A program made the translations under genes and the position numbers. Positions 41,696 through 55,061 of a stretch of DNA of 64,000 nt are shown here, piece by piece. The notes below the pieces were generated by a model. That model searched no databases and had not been told where the DNA came from. It was given only the letters and a program-made list of their open reading frames with translations. The stretch's first letter is position 1. Every line of letters starts with the position of its first letter. The stretch lies in contig NC_068558.1 of the NCBI RefSeq assembly GCF_022201045.2, positions 248,001-312,000 of the forward strand, written 5' to 3'. The stretch is from Citrus sinensis (lineage: Eukaryota > Streptophyta > Magnoliopsida > Sapindales > Rutaceae).

Positions 41696-43453
41696 ATTAT
41701 TATTATTATACTACACACACACTGACACACACTATTAACATATGTAAATATTTGACCACGTCATATTGTCATTAATCATAATGACGCTAATATGCATTCC
41801 AAAAAAATTTAATTTTTCACCCAATGATTAGAAATAGTATTATTTATCCACCCAATGATTGTAAAGAGTGTGTGTATACTAAGAGGGCGTTTATTTTAAT
41901 AAATTTGATAGCTTAATTTATATCAAAAAGTCTAATGGTTTATTTGTTTTTTGTCTGGAGTTCAAAATTTAATTGGTTTTAGACATTTATGGCGTGTTTG
42001 ATTTGAAGAAATATGAGGAGACGAAAAGCGGGGGAAGGAGAAGAGAGGAAAAAATAAGAGGAGAAAATTAAATTTTATGTCCAATCAAATAATGAAAATA
42101 AGATTTACCCTTTTTTTTATTCATTTTTTCTCCTCTCTTTTTTATTCCTTTCATCTCCTACCATTTCTTCCAACTAAACATCAGCTAAGAGTTTTTAGTT
42201 TGTTTGTTTTCTATAACTTATTTTTTATTATAAGATATTTAGATCGAAATGGAAATAGATAAAATATTTTTACTTTTATCTTAATGCTAAAATCTATAAA
42301 TGGAACTTTAATATTCTCTTTTATTAATACTCATATTAAATACATTTATTTGTTATTTTATAATTATCCTTTTATTATTTTTTAATTTATCACTTTTTGT
42401 TTTGTGCGTGTTCAGCTATCATTTTTTTTTTTGTGAATGATAATTTTATATGTAATATTACTTTAGATGAGTGTGTCCATCTTTTTATATTTATAATTAC
42501 TATTTTGTAATATATTTTGAATTTTATTTAATGCATTAATTTTAATTAAAATGATTAAACAATTTTTGGTTGGCTTACGTAATTAAGAAGAAAAAAATAA
42601 GAAAATATACTAAAAATAACATTATAAGTATCGTATATTAATATTAAAAAAATACATGTGTTAGATATATTTTTTGCATTTCATGCGTTTTTGGGTATAC
42701 ATTATCAATTTTTTTATTAATCAAATAATTTATTTATAATTGGTTATGTTTTAAAAAATAAATATAAGAATTGTTAATATCTATAAGGTTATATATGTCA
42801 AAATATCATATTTCAAATATTTTCTTTTTAAAAAAAAACAACTTAACACTTATATTCATATATTGAAAGAAGAAAAACAAATATATCATTTGGCTATATA
42901 CATTCAAAACTATTCAAACTTCAATCAAATTCAAACGCATTCAAATTTCAGATAGAAAAACAAACACTACGTAAGTTTGTTTGATTTTCAACTTAATGAA
43001 AATTTTCAATCATTAGTTTATTCAATTATTAAGCTTTTTTTTTTACTCAATCCGAAGAATTTAAGTGATATCTTTAAAAAAATATTCCCAAAATCACCCT
43101 ATCTAATTATTATCTTTACCTAAATAAATCTTGTTAACTAACATTATTATCACATACATAACTCGTGATAATATAATAGTAAATTTTTACTATTTTTATC
43201 TTTTTCAAATTAGCATTATTTATCTTTGCAATTTTTTATAAATATTTTTCATATAACACATTGTAAACTACAATAAAATTGATTAAAACATTCTAATTTA
43301 AACTATTAAATAGTAGTGTTCACTTAAACATGATTGAACATTATTAATGTTATGATAAAATACTATCTTATTTTTGTTCGTTGAAATGTTTATTATTTAT
43401 TTAGCATTTAAAATTCGTAAGATCACAAACATAAAAGTATTGGTTTTCATATA
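41696..43453. other. AT-rich intergenic DNA
   Basis: Starts with the other half of the TTA target microsatellite and a CA-rich stretch. The segment from about 41885 (GAGGGCGTTTATTTTAA) to about 43050 has MITE-like ends, for example CAAACACTACG at about 42961, but no pair of termini or TSD could be fixed. No gene recognised. Confidence 0.4.
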
Positions 43454-44605
43454 GTGCAATAATCTACCGATCCTCTTTTTTTCAAGCTTTTTTAAAAATA
43501 CACATATCTTTTTTTTTTGGAAAAATTTCATCTAAAGTTACATTTTGTTGCACCCATTCACTTCAGTCTTCACACTATTATAATGTTGCTGACCTCATAA
43601 AGGTAAATTTGTCATTTGACCTAAGCAGCAAAAAACTGACTCTGTTTAAATGCTTGGAAAAAGACCCCCATAATAAGCTTCAAAGCCAACAACAACCTTT
43701 TCTTCCCTTGCACTTCCCCTGCACCTGCTTCACACACCACGCACTCGCAACATAAGAATCCCCATCATCATCATTATCATCATCATCAATACAACTACTC
43801 CATTCCTCTTCTTTAATCATCCTCTTCTTCTTCTCTTTCGAATCTGCCATATCACTATAACTTACCCACCTCTCCTCACTCACACCCCTCTCTTTACACC
43901 TCATCACGGTCCGTACAAGCCACAATCATTGCACTCACAATGAACGTCATCATCATCATAACTCAATAGATGTAGGGACAACAATGGACACTCCTCTAAT
44001 GTCGTGAGTAGGGCATTGAGAGTGTTGGTGTTGTCAGTGGCTGCAAAACTCTGGATTTTCAATTTGAACTTGGAGCTAAAGTATGGTGGATTGAGCTTGA
44101 ACTATTGTTGGATGCTGCAGTAAATAAAGAAGTGAATGTGAAAGAGAATAAATCCTAAAAAGTTTCAGCTGTTGATGATGATTCCTTTTGAATTTGAAAC
44201 TCGTTTTTTTATTAAATGAAAATTCTAGTTTGCGAGTGTCGTAAGTTTCAACTGCTTCTTTTGTTGATTTTGCTTAATTTTGCTCTTCTTATTAGAGATC
44301 TATTGATGACGATCCTTTTCTTATGGGCTTAGGTTCAAGCTCATAATAAATTAAGTTTCAAAATCTGATTTTTTAAATTTATTTAAGGCAAAATTGTAAT
44401 TTTATTTTTAAGGGCAAAAATATCATTTAACTAATATTCCGTTAATTCTCTTAATTGAGTGAAAATGGAATTGGATAGCTTAATATCATTTAAGGGCAAA
44501 AATATCATTTAACTAATATAATTTCAAGTGGAATTCTACCTCCCAAAAAAGATATGTAATTTTACAAAAAACTTGAAAACACAGGTGATCGGTGGATAAT
44601 TGTTC
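43454..44605. mobile_element. Non-autonomous MULE-like element, possible Pack-MULE
   Basis: Element of 1152 bp with 9-bp perfect TSD TTTCATATA (43445-43453 and 44606-44614), the Mutator size. Left end GTGCAATAATCTACCGATC, right end inverted GAACAATTATCCACCGATC, 15 of 19 matching. The similarity continues inward for about 60 bp (TCAAG, TTTTTT, ATATCTTTTTT). A 28-bp exact direct repeat lies at 44410-44437 and 44492-44519, beginning AAGGGCAAAAATATCATTTA. The core (about 43650-44150) is clearly less AT-rich than the ends and holds an open frame on the minus strand, so it may be captured host DNA. Confidence 0.75.
43680..43925 (-). CDS. Hypothetical 81-residue frame inside MULE-like element
   Basis: Starts MWLVRTVMRCKERGVSEER and has a Lys/Glu patch (DSKEKKKRMIKEEE) followed by an Asp run (DDDDNDDDGD). 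The acidic run arises from a CAT/TCA microsatellite on the plus strand. No family was recognised and coding status is doubtful; it may be a captured gene piece. Confidence 0.2.
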   Translation of the reverse strand: MWLVRTVMRCKERGVSEERWVSYSDMADSKEKKKRMIKEEEWSSCIDDDDNDDDGDSYVASAWCVKQVQGKCKGRKGCCWL

Positions 44606-44941
44606 TTTCATATATTTTAAGTTGAAAAGAAAATCAATAACTTAATACTTATTATCAAATATTCAAAAAATATCATTCAAATTTGAATATTTAGTTCTAT
44701 TGAAAATTTACACTAATTCAGATTTTTTCAAATTTCAAACAAAATAACAAATGACACATAAATATTATGACTTATTTTTTATTTTTCTTCAATTTTTATG
44801 CGTTAAATTACAAGTACAAGTGCTTAAAAGCAAATGGTACAGCTACTTCACAACATAGATTGAATATTTTCATTTTCCATGAGTAAGTGAATCTTTTAAA
44901 GTGACATATCACTGGTGGTAGAAAAGTCATATCCTTTTCAT
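44606..44941. other. Short AT-rich spacer between elements
   Basis: Holds only the 9-bp TSD and AT-rich sequence between the MULE-like and hAT-like elements. Confidence 0.6.
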
Positions 44942-46149
44942 TAAGGGTAGGCAAAATATTCAACCCGATAAAAAAAAAAAATCGGGTTCGGATCGAATCG
45001 AATTGAAGGCTATATCTGATCGGATGCAATATTGCCAACCCGATCAGATTGTGATCGGATCAGGTTTCATCCGATCCAATTTGAAAACTCGATCGGATTG
45101 GCTAAAAAAAAAAGACAAAACACACACACACACAAATCACAATTCAAATAGACACACCCTATATCGTCCACACACGTACACTATACATCACACACCATAC
45201 CACCCACACAACAGTTGCAGCCTTCCTCATTGGCTCACCTTCAACCTTAAGTCAACACTCAACACTTAACAGCAGAGCTAAACACACACACTCACACGGC
45301 CGACAGTACCCAACGACAGCCACGACCTCCTCCATCAACTTATCATGTCACTTTCAAGAAGACAAGAAAGAAAAAATAGTGACACACATCACACAAACAC
45401 ACACCACACCGTCCACACATGTGTACACTATACAGCACACGCCACACCACCTAAACAGCAGTTGCAACCTCCTTCACTGGCTCACCCTCAACTTCAAGTC
45501 AACACTCAACACTTAACATCAGAGTAAAAAGCACACATTCACACATCCGACAGTACCCAACCACAGCCACGACCTCCTCCCTTAACTTTTCATCTCACTC
45601 TCAAGAAGACAAGAAAGAAGAAACAGTGACACACACAGACACAGCAAGAAAGCGGTAGCCAACCACCAAATGCAACAACCCAACCAGATCTACTACCACC
45701 ACCTACCGAATCTGCTGATCCATGCCTCCACCATCACCAAGCTCCTCCTTCAAGCTCCATCTAAACCCTGCAAACGGCAACCTGAATTTCTGTTTTGAAG
45801 CTTTGAGTTCGAGCCTTCGATTATGGTATATACCATCGCCATTTGATAGTTATATTGTGTATTGTGTAATATATATTATATGTTATTATATTAAATTGTT
45901 AATTAGTAATTATTATATTTCACCCAACCTGAATTGACCTGAACTAAATTCGAACCTTTCTAATCTGAATTTGATTCGAATCAAACTCAACCCAATTTCT
46001 TGGTCCGACTGGATCAAGTTAATTAGTAATTAATTCGGATTGGATTGGATTGTGTTATATGTTCAGATTGAGTTCAAATGAACTTTAATCCAACTCGACC
46101 AACCCAAAACTTGATCCAGTTGATCCGAACTCAATTTAGCCCAGTTCTA
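44942..46149. mobile_element. Non-autonomous hAT-like element with internal duplication
   Basis: Element of 1208 bp. Left end TAAGGGTAGGCAAAAT, right end inverted TAGAACTGGGCTAAAT. It is flanked by CTTTTCAT (44934-44941) and CTTCTCAT (46150-46157), an 8-bp duplication with one mismatch. Subterminal zones are full of GATCGGAT / ATCCGATC on the left and TCCGA / TTGATCC motifs on the right. The CA-rich core is a tandem duplication. No transposase was found. Confidence 0.7.
45130..45623. repeat. 247-bp tandem duplication in hAT-like core
   Basis: Two diverged copies of about 247 bp, near 45130-45376 and 45377-45623. Shared landmarks: GTCCACACA (45166, 45411), CGACAGTACCCAA (45301, 45548) and GAAGACAAGAAAGAA (45358, 45605). 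Confidence 0.85.
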
Positions 46150-46157
46150 CTTCTCAT

Positions 46158-48359
46158 GGAGAACATTTTTATTATTAATAATTAAAGAATGATACAAGTA
46201 TAGTTTAAATGCACTTTTATACTTAAATCCACAATAATGCAAATTTATTAAAATAAGTTAACTTAAGTGATTTTACATAATACAATTTTCTTACTTCAAG
46301 AAATTTAAAAACAACTTCCCAAGAGAATATAGAAATCCATCAAATTTTTTGAATATTATAAATGAATTCAAGCACTAAATAACAGAATTTACCAACAAGT
46401 CTATTAAGATTTCTGTTTCTCTTAACGAGAGCTTTGGAACGACATACTATATGTCTAAATATGATATTATTTGTCCCATCTAGCCTCGTCAAAAGATATC
46501 TTGTTTACTTAGTTACACTTTGAAGGTAAAATGGTCATTTTATATTGATTCCCTTAAAGATTATAATATTTCTAATAGTAAAATAAATGAGCTATACACT
46601 TTGTAAATTTTGTTGGGCAACTAAATAGATTAAAAGTTTTTTGTCTGAGGGCACAAATGAGTCACAACCCTTATGTTGGGACTTTAATTTATCTTCTCAA
46701 TTACATAACTGATAGAAATAAACATCTCCATATAAGTTTATTGGAATGTTCTAAATCAAGTATATTATAATACAATTCAGATTTTTATCCTCGATAATAT
46801 TTGAGGGATATAAGTGTTAAAAAAAACTTATATTTTAACTGTGATTAAAAAAAAAAAAAAGACATGGCTAGAGAGAGATCTAGTAAATGTAAACAGGTTC
46901 TATTTGGTATTTAACTAATTTATATTTTAAGTTACAATAGATGTAAAAAAAAAAAGTTATATCTATAAAATAAAAGTTAATAATGTATAATAAATATAAA
47001 TTTTTAAAAAATAATTTTGACAAAAATAACGGTTAACTTTGGAATGCCTCTTATTTTTGTTAAGAAAACAAAAGAAATTTCATTAACCTACCCCCTTTTT
47101 TTCCTTATCTTTTGAACAAAAATAGGAGTAACTTGAGATTTTTAAAAGTGAAGAGAGTTGCTTGAAAATTATTAATTTATAACCGGAGTAATCTAAAATT
47201 TAGCCTAAAAATAATAAATATATTATAATTTTTTAAATTACCTTAACCTCTTAGCTATAATACTAATACAAAGTGCTTACTGAACACTTTACTATTGTAA
47301 AATAAAAATTAAATCTATTTAACCTCAATACAAAATAGGACCTAAGAAAATTTTTCTTTCATTTTAGAGCAACTTTTATTTTCTCTCTCTACGTTTAATG
47401 TCCACTTATCTTCAAAATTATCATTTCATTATGCTTTTACAGTTCTTTCTTTTGATTTACTTTTTTTTTTTTTCCGAAAAGACATCATAAGATACTAAGA
47501 TGAGGCAAATTTGGCATATTCTGTAATATCTACGGGAAAAAAAGGCATATTCTGTGCCAAATATAGAAGAAATGCCATTGCAGCACGGCCAGGTTGGTTG
47601 GTAGGTGATTATCGAGTCTGAGACGTCCACTGCTAGTGCTGGTGCTAGTCAAATCCCTAAAATACCCTTGCAGCAGCTACTCACGTTTGCGTCTATCCCC
47701 ATGTACGGATTAACCCAGCGGCAAGCATCTGCCGCCTAAGGACCCTGCCCATGCTCTACTAAATGACAAAAAAAGGGTAGAAACCGAAAAATCGGAAATA
47801 AAAAATAAAAGAACATGGCACACCCCCATGTCAAATGCACAGTCCCATAGTATCTCCCAGTAATTTCCTGCCACGTGGGCATTTGCATAGAAATACATGC
47901 TTACATAAACGCCCATGTCATGTATGTATGATGCTGATGTGTGTGTATGAGATGGAAGCGTCACTCTACGGTCCATTTTCAGGACGATGTGAAGCAGATC
48001 CCACACTCCTCCATCCGAAGATCATCTTCGGTCTTTGACTCTCTCTCTAACTCTCTTTGTGTAAATTACTTTGTAACTGAAAGCAAGAAAAGCAAAAACA
48101 ACAACAACTCACTCGCTGTAAGAAATTGATTAATTTACTTTCTTTACTTTCACCACTTTGTTTTTCAGTTTTTAATTAATTTATTTCATTTCGTTTTCTC
48201 CGTATTCATCTCCAGTTGCGTTTTGTTCTACATCAATGGAAAGAATTTCAGTTTCAGCTTAGCTTACGACTATTTTCGTTTATTGATCAGTCCAAAGTCA
48301 AGATTTTTGAGAGAGTCAAGCAGGTACAAGAAGGAAAAAAAGAAAGGAAAAAAGAAACC
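46158..48359. other. AT-rich intergenic DNA and CID gene promoter
   Basis: No gene recognised apart from the MITE-like element at 46895-47343. From about 47580 the DNA is less AT-rich and probably forms the promoter and 5' UTR of the CID gene, with CTCTCT-type pyrimidine patches near 48040. Confidence 0.45.
46895..47343. mobile_element. MITE-like element
   Basis: Left end AGGTTCTATTTGGTATTTA; right end inverted AGGTCCTATTTTGTATTGA. The same terminus type occurs at 17940 and 54579. About 449 bp, AT-rich, no coding capacity. The target-site duplication is unclear. Confidence 0.45.
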
Positions 48360-51300
48360 ATGGCTGTTGTTGAATCAGCGAGTCAAGATTCAGCTGTATC
48401 GTCAGCGGGATCGATACCGGCATCAAACGGTCAGGATCATCCGAAGCAAAACGGAGGAACGATGGTGATGCCGCTCGATCAGGGATTGTACAACCAGAAC
48501 AATCAACGATCCAACGGCGGAGGAGATTTCAAGCGTGACATGAGGGAGTTACAGGAGCTGTTCTCGAAGCTGAATCCGATGGCTGAAGAGTTTGTGCCTC
48601 CTTCGCTTGCTAAAACTAACAACAATAATCACGGAGTCAATGGATTTAACGGAGGCTTCTTTGCTAACAACTCTCTAATTTTCAATAACCACAACGCCAG
48701 AAATGGTAACGTTAACGCCAACGCTGCTGTTCGACGGGTATGATATATATATATTGTTTTTCAGTTTTCATGGTTTTTTAAGTATTAATAAAATATGGAA
48801 ATTTTAGATGAGGAAAAAAAATTATATATTTATTTTGCAATTTTTGATTTTAGTGTTTTTAAGGATTCTATACCTTGTTGAGCCTACTAGATGGCTTGAT
48901 TTAGCGCTCTGTGCAAGCTTAAGAAACTTGCATTTTGGGCTTCTCTTTATGAAAATTTTCGGTCCAAATATTTTCGTGTATCTTGTGTTTGCTGAAAAAG
49001 TAAGGGAAAAGCATAAAGAAAATATGACATTTTGAATTCTATGTATTTGTGTTTTCTGAGTAAAAATTGGGTTCTCATTGTTCTGTTTGGGTAATTTTGG
49101 GTGCGGGTTGATGTTTGATCATTCTTGAATGACGAAGAACTAAATTTACTTGTTTCCTGATACATTGATGGGTATGATTTACTCAGAAGAAAAGCTTTGG
49201 TCAAGGCAAGCGGAGAATGAACAGCAGGACTAGTCTGGCTCAGCGGGAAGAGATAATTCGGAGGACCGTGTATGTATCTGACATTGATCAACAGGTATAT
49301 AAGGGAGCAGCCTCTTGATCATCACTGTTATTCCTTCATTTTTCCTTTTGTTGGATCTCATGAACTTTTTCAATGTAGCCTAATATATTGTTTTTTCTTT
49401 TGGGACTAAAGGTGACCGAAGAGCAGCTTGCAGCTCTGTTTGTCGGTTGTGGCCAGGTAAAGGTGTTCTTTTTTATTATATGAACCTGTTAATCTGAAAT
49501 TGTATTTTTTACATAATTACTTTCCTCTATTTAGGTTGTTGATTGCCGCATTTGTGGCGATCCCAATTCTGTACTCCGTTTTGCCTTTATTGAGTTCACT
49601 GATGAAGGTATTATTTAACTAATTCTTTCTTACTTTGAATATTTCTTGACTTTATTGGTAAATCATGGTGTGTGCTATTATATGCTTATATTACTTCTCC
49701 TATGGTGCTCTGATGAAGCAGAAGGTGCGAGGGCTGCTCTGAATCTGGCAGGAACAATGCTTGGATTCTACCCTGTCAGGGTTTTACCCTCCAAAACAGC
49801 TATTGCTCCTGTTAACCCAACATTTTTGCCTAGGGTGAGAAAGCTTGGTTTTAAGACCTCTGTGTTACGAATGTAGTTTGATAATTTGTAGTATTGGTGA
49901 TGTAATTCTTTTTTTTTTTAAGAATTTGTGTGTCCTGTTTATCAATTTTCCTCTGGATTTCAGACTGAAGACGAACGTGAGATGTGTGCAAGAACTATCT
50001 ATTGTACAAATATTGATAAGAAGGTGAACATTTCTGGAATGTTCATCGACAAATCTGGTCCTGATTGTAGACTATGACACATTTTGTATTTACTACATGA
50101 TTTGTGCTGTTCAGGTCACTCAAGCAGATGTTAAACTCTTTTTTGAATCAGTCTGTGGAGAGGTCTGTGATGATACCTATTGTTAACCATAAAGTTCTTT
50201 TTAAGCTTTGTGTCTTACTTGTCAGGGAATGCATTTATGAGCTGATCTTGTCTGATGCAGGTTTATCGGCTCAGGCTGTTAGGAGACTATCACCACTCCA
50301 CTCGTATTGCTTTTGTGGAGTTTGTAATGGTAATTGCTTCTTCCACTTTATTTATTCATACTGAATTTTATATCCTTCACAATCCTTCAATCGCTTGGCT
50401 TGAGGAATTTTCGGAGGAATATTTATTGGGTTAAGAAAGGGTTTTAGGTGATCATGTTCTAAGGTAACAAATTTTGTGACATAAATCCCGGATCCCTGGA
50501 TTTTGGTCCTACCTCTCTGTTATCAGTCATGTCAGCTCTATGGAAGTCATGATTAAGATGCCTTGCCAACTTTATTTTAAAAAAATTATGCATTGAAGCA
50601 AGAGAGGGAAATGTGAAATTTAAGGCTATCCCCACTGGGTTTGATGCATATCTCTGGCATATCTGTGCTCAAGGAGATAAACTATTTCCCCTTCTGCTGG
50701 CAAATCAACTTTTGTGATTGGAAATGTCTAAAAAAAATTTTCAATTATTTGTATGTTGTCTTCCACTTTCTTGTTTATTTCCTCTTGCCAGCCAAGAGAG
50801 TCTGACTGTATCTTAGAGAAATTTGAAGGTTTGCTAGGTCATGTCCTTTTGTGATGTTGTCGTTGCTTGATAACCTTAATTTTAGTCTGATGTAAACATT
50901 GTTTAAGCAAGTCACCAATTCTACTGTTCTGAGATCTATTTAATCTTTCATTTATAATTAACTAATCTTTGTACTTAGATAATGTATATAGCTGTAACCC
51001 TTTGTGTTTATTTTCTAAAAAATTGGCAGGGTTTGTTGACTTTTGTTTAGTGCATAAAGGTCATCCATCAAACCCTTCTTGTATAGGCAGCAATGTCATA
51101 GAAAGTTGTCATGCTGTTTTCCTCTAGAAATATGTATTAGTGTTATTAAAACTGTGTTACCCAATAGTTTCAATTTGGTGTTGGTTGGATCTATCTTTAA
51201 TGGATCATGAACATTGCCTGGATTAAGCAGCTTGAGGGCCTTTTCTTTTTTTTTTTGTGGGGGGGGGGGGGGGTGGGGGGTTCAAATCTATGATCACTTG

Positions 51301-52665
51301 TGATTATACTAAGATAATTCTATTGTAGCTTCTGGGAAGTTTCTTGCATTGACAAAATTATTGTGTGATATTGGAGAATCTTGCCACATATGAAAGCTTC
51401 ATCTAGCCATATCTCTTGCTGATGACTGAGAGCGTAAGGCATTTGTCTTTTGTACTTTCCTCTTTGAGTAGAGTTGTTTCTCATGTGCTGCCGAAACTTT
51501 ATCCTAATCTTGGATTGTGGATTGAGATCAGTGTACTGTGATTGCCATGTTGTTATGCTTTTGATGGACTTCTGATTTCATAATTTCTGTTTTGGTTAGA
51601 ATCTACTTGAGGTTTTGTACTCTTGCTTTTTCTCCTTGGTCTTCATGTTTTCTTAACCTGACTCATGCAAAGGATACAGATTCTGGCAATCTGAGACTTG
51701 CTATGTTAATAGGTTCCTTGCAATTTATGGTTGCCAATTGAATTTGAAGAGATTGTCTTTGATCAAAGTCTTACAGGCTTTTGATATTACCATTCTCTCT
51801 TTCAGCACTTGAGCTAGGCGCAGTTGCATAGTTGACTAGAGAATTGCTGAAACATTTATGATTTATCAATCCTACTAGTTGTTAGTGATTCACTGTCTTT
51901 TTTTTTTTTTTGTGTTTCCCTGTTTGTTAAGCTTTCCTTTGAGAGAGATATTTCTTGTACTAAGTGGGTGACATCATACGCATGGCTGTTGCATTCATGG
52001 TCATAATAAACTCTGGATATCTTTTCTAATGGAAAGTTACCTCTCAAATTTAGATGATTCATGTTGGACATGAAATGGAATTGATTTTGGGTGACACTCT
52101 TTCATTTAAGTTGTAACATATACGTTCATGAACACATCTATAATAGCTTGAATGTTAAGACATTCTTCTGACTGATGATTACTAACGTTTAGTGCAAAGT
52201 GGTTTGGGTTGCAAGCTGTATTGTGAACCTATTTTCTTGTTGTTGACCTCTCTGGACTTGGTGGACACACAATTAATTAGTATTTCTGTTGGGAGAAAAG
52301 ATGATGTTGAAACGATATGAGTGCTAGAGATGGCTTCTAGACCTTGTGAATGAAATCCAAGTTTAATTTTTGCTTGTCCATTTTATTCCTGCAGGCTGAA
52401 AGTGCAATTGCTGCTCTCAACTGCAGTGGGGTGGTTCTGGGTTCATTGCCAATTAGGTCAGACATCATGCAGTTCCTCTTTTTAATTCATTTTTACTTGA
52501 TTAAGAATTTGTCCCCCCCCCCCCTCACTTTGTTCTCTCTCTGAAGAAGTTTGGCATGGCATCTTCATCCTCCGGTCAGTTAACTTTGGCATTTTTTTAA
52601 TGATCAGGGTAAGTCCATCAAAGACACCCGTACGGCCACGTGCTCCGCGACTTCCCATGCACTGA
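48360..52665 (+). CDS. CID-type PABP-interacting RNA-binding protein (PAM2 + two RRMs)
   Basis: Complete 10-exon gene: 48360-48737, 49187-49294, 49412-49456, 49535-49607, 49722-49834, 49964-50023, 50115-50162, 50261-50329, 52395-52456, 52608-52665. All junctions are GT-AG and in frame; 1014 nt, 337 residues. The N-terminus is Asn/Gly-rich with a PAM2 motif (KLNPMAEEFVPPSL) that binds the MLLE domain of poly(A)-binding protein. A basic stretch (KKSFGQGKRRMN) follows. Two RRMs then appear: TVYVSDIDQQVTEEQLAALF with LRFAFIEF, and TIYCTNIDKKVTQADVKLFF with TRIAFVEF. The tail is SPSKTPVRPRAPRLPMH. This is the layout of the CID8 to CID13 group; the exact member was not assigned. It probably acts in cytoplasmic mRNA control. 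A more distal in-frame ATG (48216) lies in the leader and is less likely to be used. Intron 8 is 2065 bp, far longer than the others. Confidence 0.93.
50330..52394 (+). other. Long intron 8 of CID gene
   Basis: 2065 bp, T-rich, between exons 8 and 9 of the second RRM. Contains a G-rich run (15 G, T, 6 G at 51259-51280). No inserted element with clear ends was recognised. Confidence 0.7.
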
Positions 52666-53851
52666 TGAATCATCTCGATGCTCCTGACTAGTACCAGATT
52701 ATATATATATATATATTTAGATACATACACACACCAATGTAAAAATGTTCTTGTTCTCTGGTCTGTCTGTTCTTTGTCCTTTGCTTCATTGCCTGGGATC
52801 TTTGTTATCATAGGGTTTATGTTTTGTTTGTTCTTGCAAATATAGAGTTGGATGGAACTTCGAGGCTTTAGAGATTCTATGTATTATTGCTCGACTATGT
52901 GGATGGTGCTTGTCCCAAAACTGATCTTTTCTTATTACCACTGACATTTTGAAGATCCTTCAAGTAGGCTTTTAGGGTAGGGTTTCACAGTAGATGATAT
53001 CCAATTTCAAAAGTGATGGTTCTCAACTAAATGCTGGAACGTGCATTCGGTTGCTCTTTCTCACACACAAACACACGGAAATATCACACTTATTATTTTG
53101 TTACTCTCTGATAAGAGCGTTGATTTGTGCGGACAACTAAATGTTTTCGCTATGGTGTTCTGTGCTTTAAATGCTGGAAATACTGAGATATTTATGTGAA
53201 TTTATCGTTTATTGGTTTTGACTGATGGATCATCAGCTTGGTGACTGTTCTGTAGAATTGTAAGATTTGACTCCGAGTAATAATGTTCTTCTCATATTAT
53301 CTTTAGTAGGTTGCCTATAGTGCTTTATACCTTGGTTCGAAAAAAAAAAAAAGTCCATTAACCCTTATTTTGATTTACTATTTACGGTGCATTTCGGTTT
53401 GGAACCAGGCGACCAAAACTGAAAAACGTAGCGCTATTCATTTCTCTCAAACCGTATGGTAACAATAGCGAAAGTATCCAACTGCTAATTGGATTTAGAC
53501 TAAAGGAGAAGCATCTTGAGAAAAGTTGTAAGAAGACGTCCTCACCTATGCCCTTCTCTATACATAAGCACTCAAAAATTCTCTTTCTGCATATAAGCCC
53601 TCCAAAGAAAAAAAGTGTTATATGTGGTGTCCGGTTAATTCATAGATTCAACAATATTTATATTAAATCATAGAACTGTAATGTGTTTAGATAAGGCCTT
53701 CCAATGCATAAAGAATACATTCTAATGCTGTCTATTTTATCTTGTAATGCAGCATAGTTTGTATTTTTATTTTTTATTTTTTATGGTCCTTATTTAAACA
53801 AAATGAAGGATTCCCATCAAAAGAGAGTGTGTGTAAATATTTCAATTAAAG

Positions 53852-53913
<62 letters not shown>

Positions 53914-55061
53914 AATGCTTAGTACAAATCTATGACTCTCATTAGATAATGTTGAACTTATAAATTAATCAAAGAACACCTTATAGCACTGCCGCTCAAT
54001 CATAAGACAGGCAACATCACCCATCACTAGGTTATGACTCTTGTCTCTCTGTCCCTCTCTATTTGCAATGCACAGCGTTTTGGCATGGCGCCTCCTAACG
54101 CTCCATTGACCTTTGCATCAGTTGTCCATTACACATTGGAGGTTTTGTCGGTGACTTATGAACTCCTTCTCAAAAGCATAGATGCCAAGCTCTAATAAGT
54201 TCATAATCTTTTTATTCTGCTTCATAATATGTGACTATTGGCAACCCTCCAAATACCTCTTAAAACTCCTTAAATTATTGGCACCCTTCCAAATAGGTGG
54301 CTTGTGATGAGGCCAAGCAAACGTAACAGAATGTCAGTGTCCGGATACGAGAATTGGCATGGCATTTGTATACAAACTTTTGTGATATGCAATTTCAATT
54401 TCACTCTCCATACACAAACTGAAAAGTTGGCCAAATGCCGCAAAAAAGAGCTGTATTGTCTAAAGAAAATCTCAATGAAGACCGAGTGCGACCAACTTCC
54501 GTGTGTTCTTCCACGTTGTATCGTATTTTTCCGAAAAAAACCGTTCGGTTAAGAAGTTCAATATAATAATTAATTAAGAGTCTATTTGGTATTGAGATAA
54601 TTCACCTTTTAAATAAAAATTGATAGTACGTAATAAAAATAAGATTTAAATAATAAATTTTACAAAAATAACAAAAAATATATAAATTTTTTATCATACA
54701 AATATAATTTTACATTAACTTAACTTTTGAATCATAATAACTAATATTTATTAAATTTTTTAATACTGCAACACTATACTAAACTGATCCTAAATTTTGG
54801 TCTAACAAAATTTACCAAAATTTAAAAAAGAAGCACTTTATTTAGTTGATGAACTCAAGATCGTTGATGATTATGTCATCTTTCACTTTCGCGGGATCTA
54901 TCTATGTTGAAGCAGTGATACCATATTTTATTTTAGTAATTAGTAGTATAAGAGTTTATTAGAAATAGTAAGTAAAAAGAGTTTAAGGTGTTAAATAAAT
55001 TTTTTAAAAAAGTAGATATATGCAAAAATTACCCTAATAGCTATAAATGTATTATAAATAC
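52666..55061. other. CID 3' UTR and repeat-rich intergenic DNA
   Basis: No gene recognised. An AT microsatellite lies at about 52700-52717 in the 3' UTR, and a CT then TA compound microsatellite at about 53862-53912. A frame at 54304-54552 (+) shows no known domain. A MITE-like element is at 54579-54791. Confidence 0.45.
54579..54791. mobile_element. Short MITE-like element
   Basis: Left end AGTCTATTTGGTATTGAG; right end inverted AGGATCAGTTTAGTATAG. Same terminus family as 46895-47343. About 213 bp, AT-rich, TSD not resolved. Confidence 0.4.

Noticed and set aside
44400-44520. Two 28-bp identical repeats considered as a CRISPR-like or satellite array
   Set aside because: Only two copies, within a MULE-like element in a plant genome; best seen as an internal duplication.
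48216-48359. Upstream in-frame ATG extending the CID protein by 48 residues
   Set aside because: The extension is hydrophobic and Lys-rich, unlike the family, whereas MAVVESASQDS is the usual type of start; the upstream part lies in a pyrimidine-rich leader.
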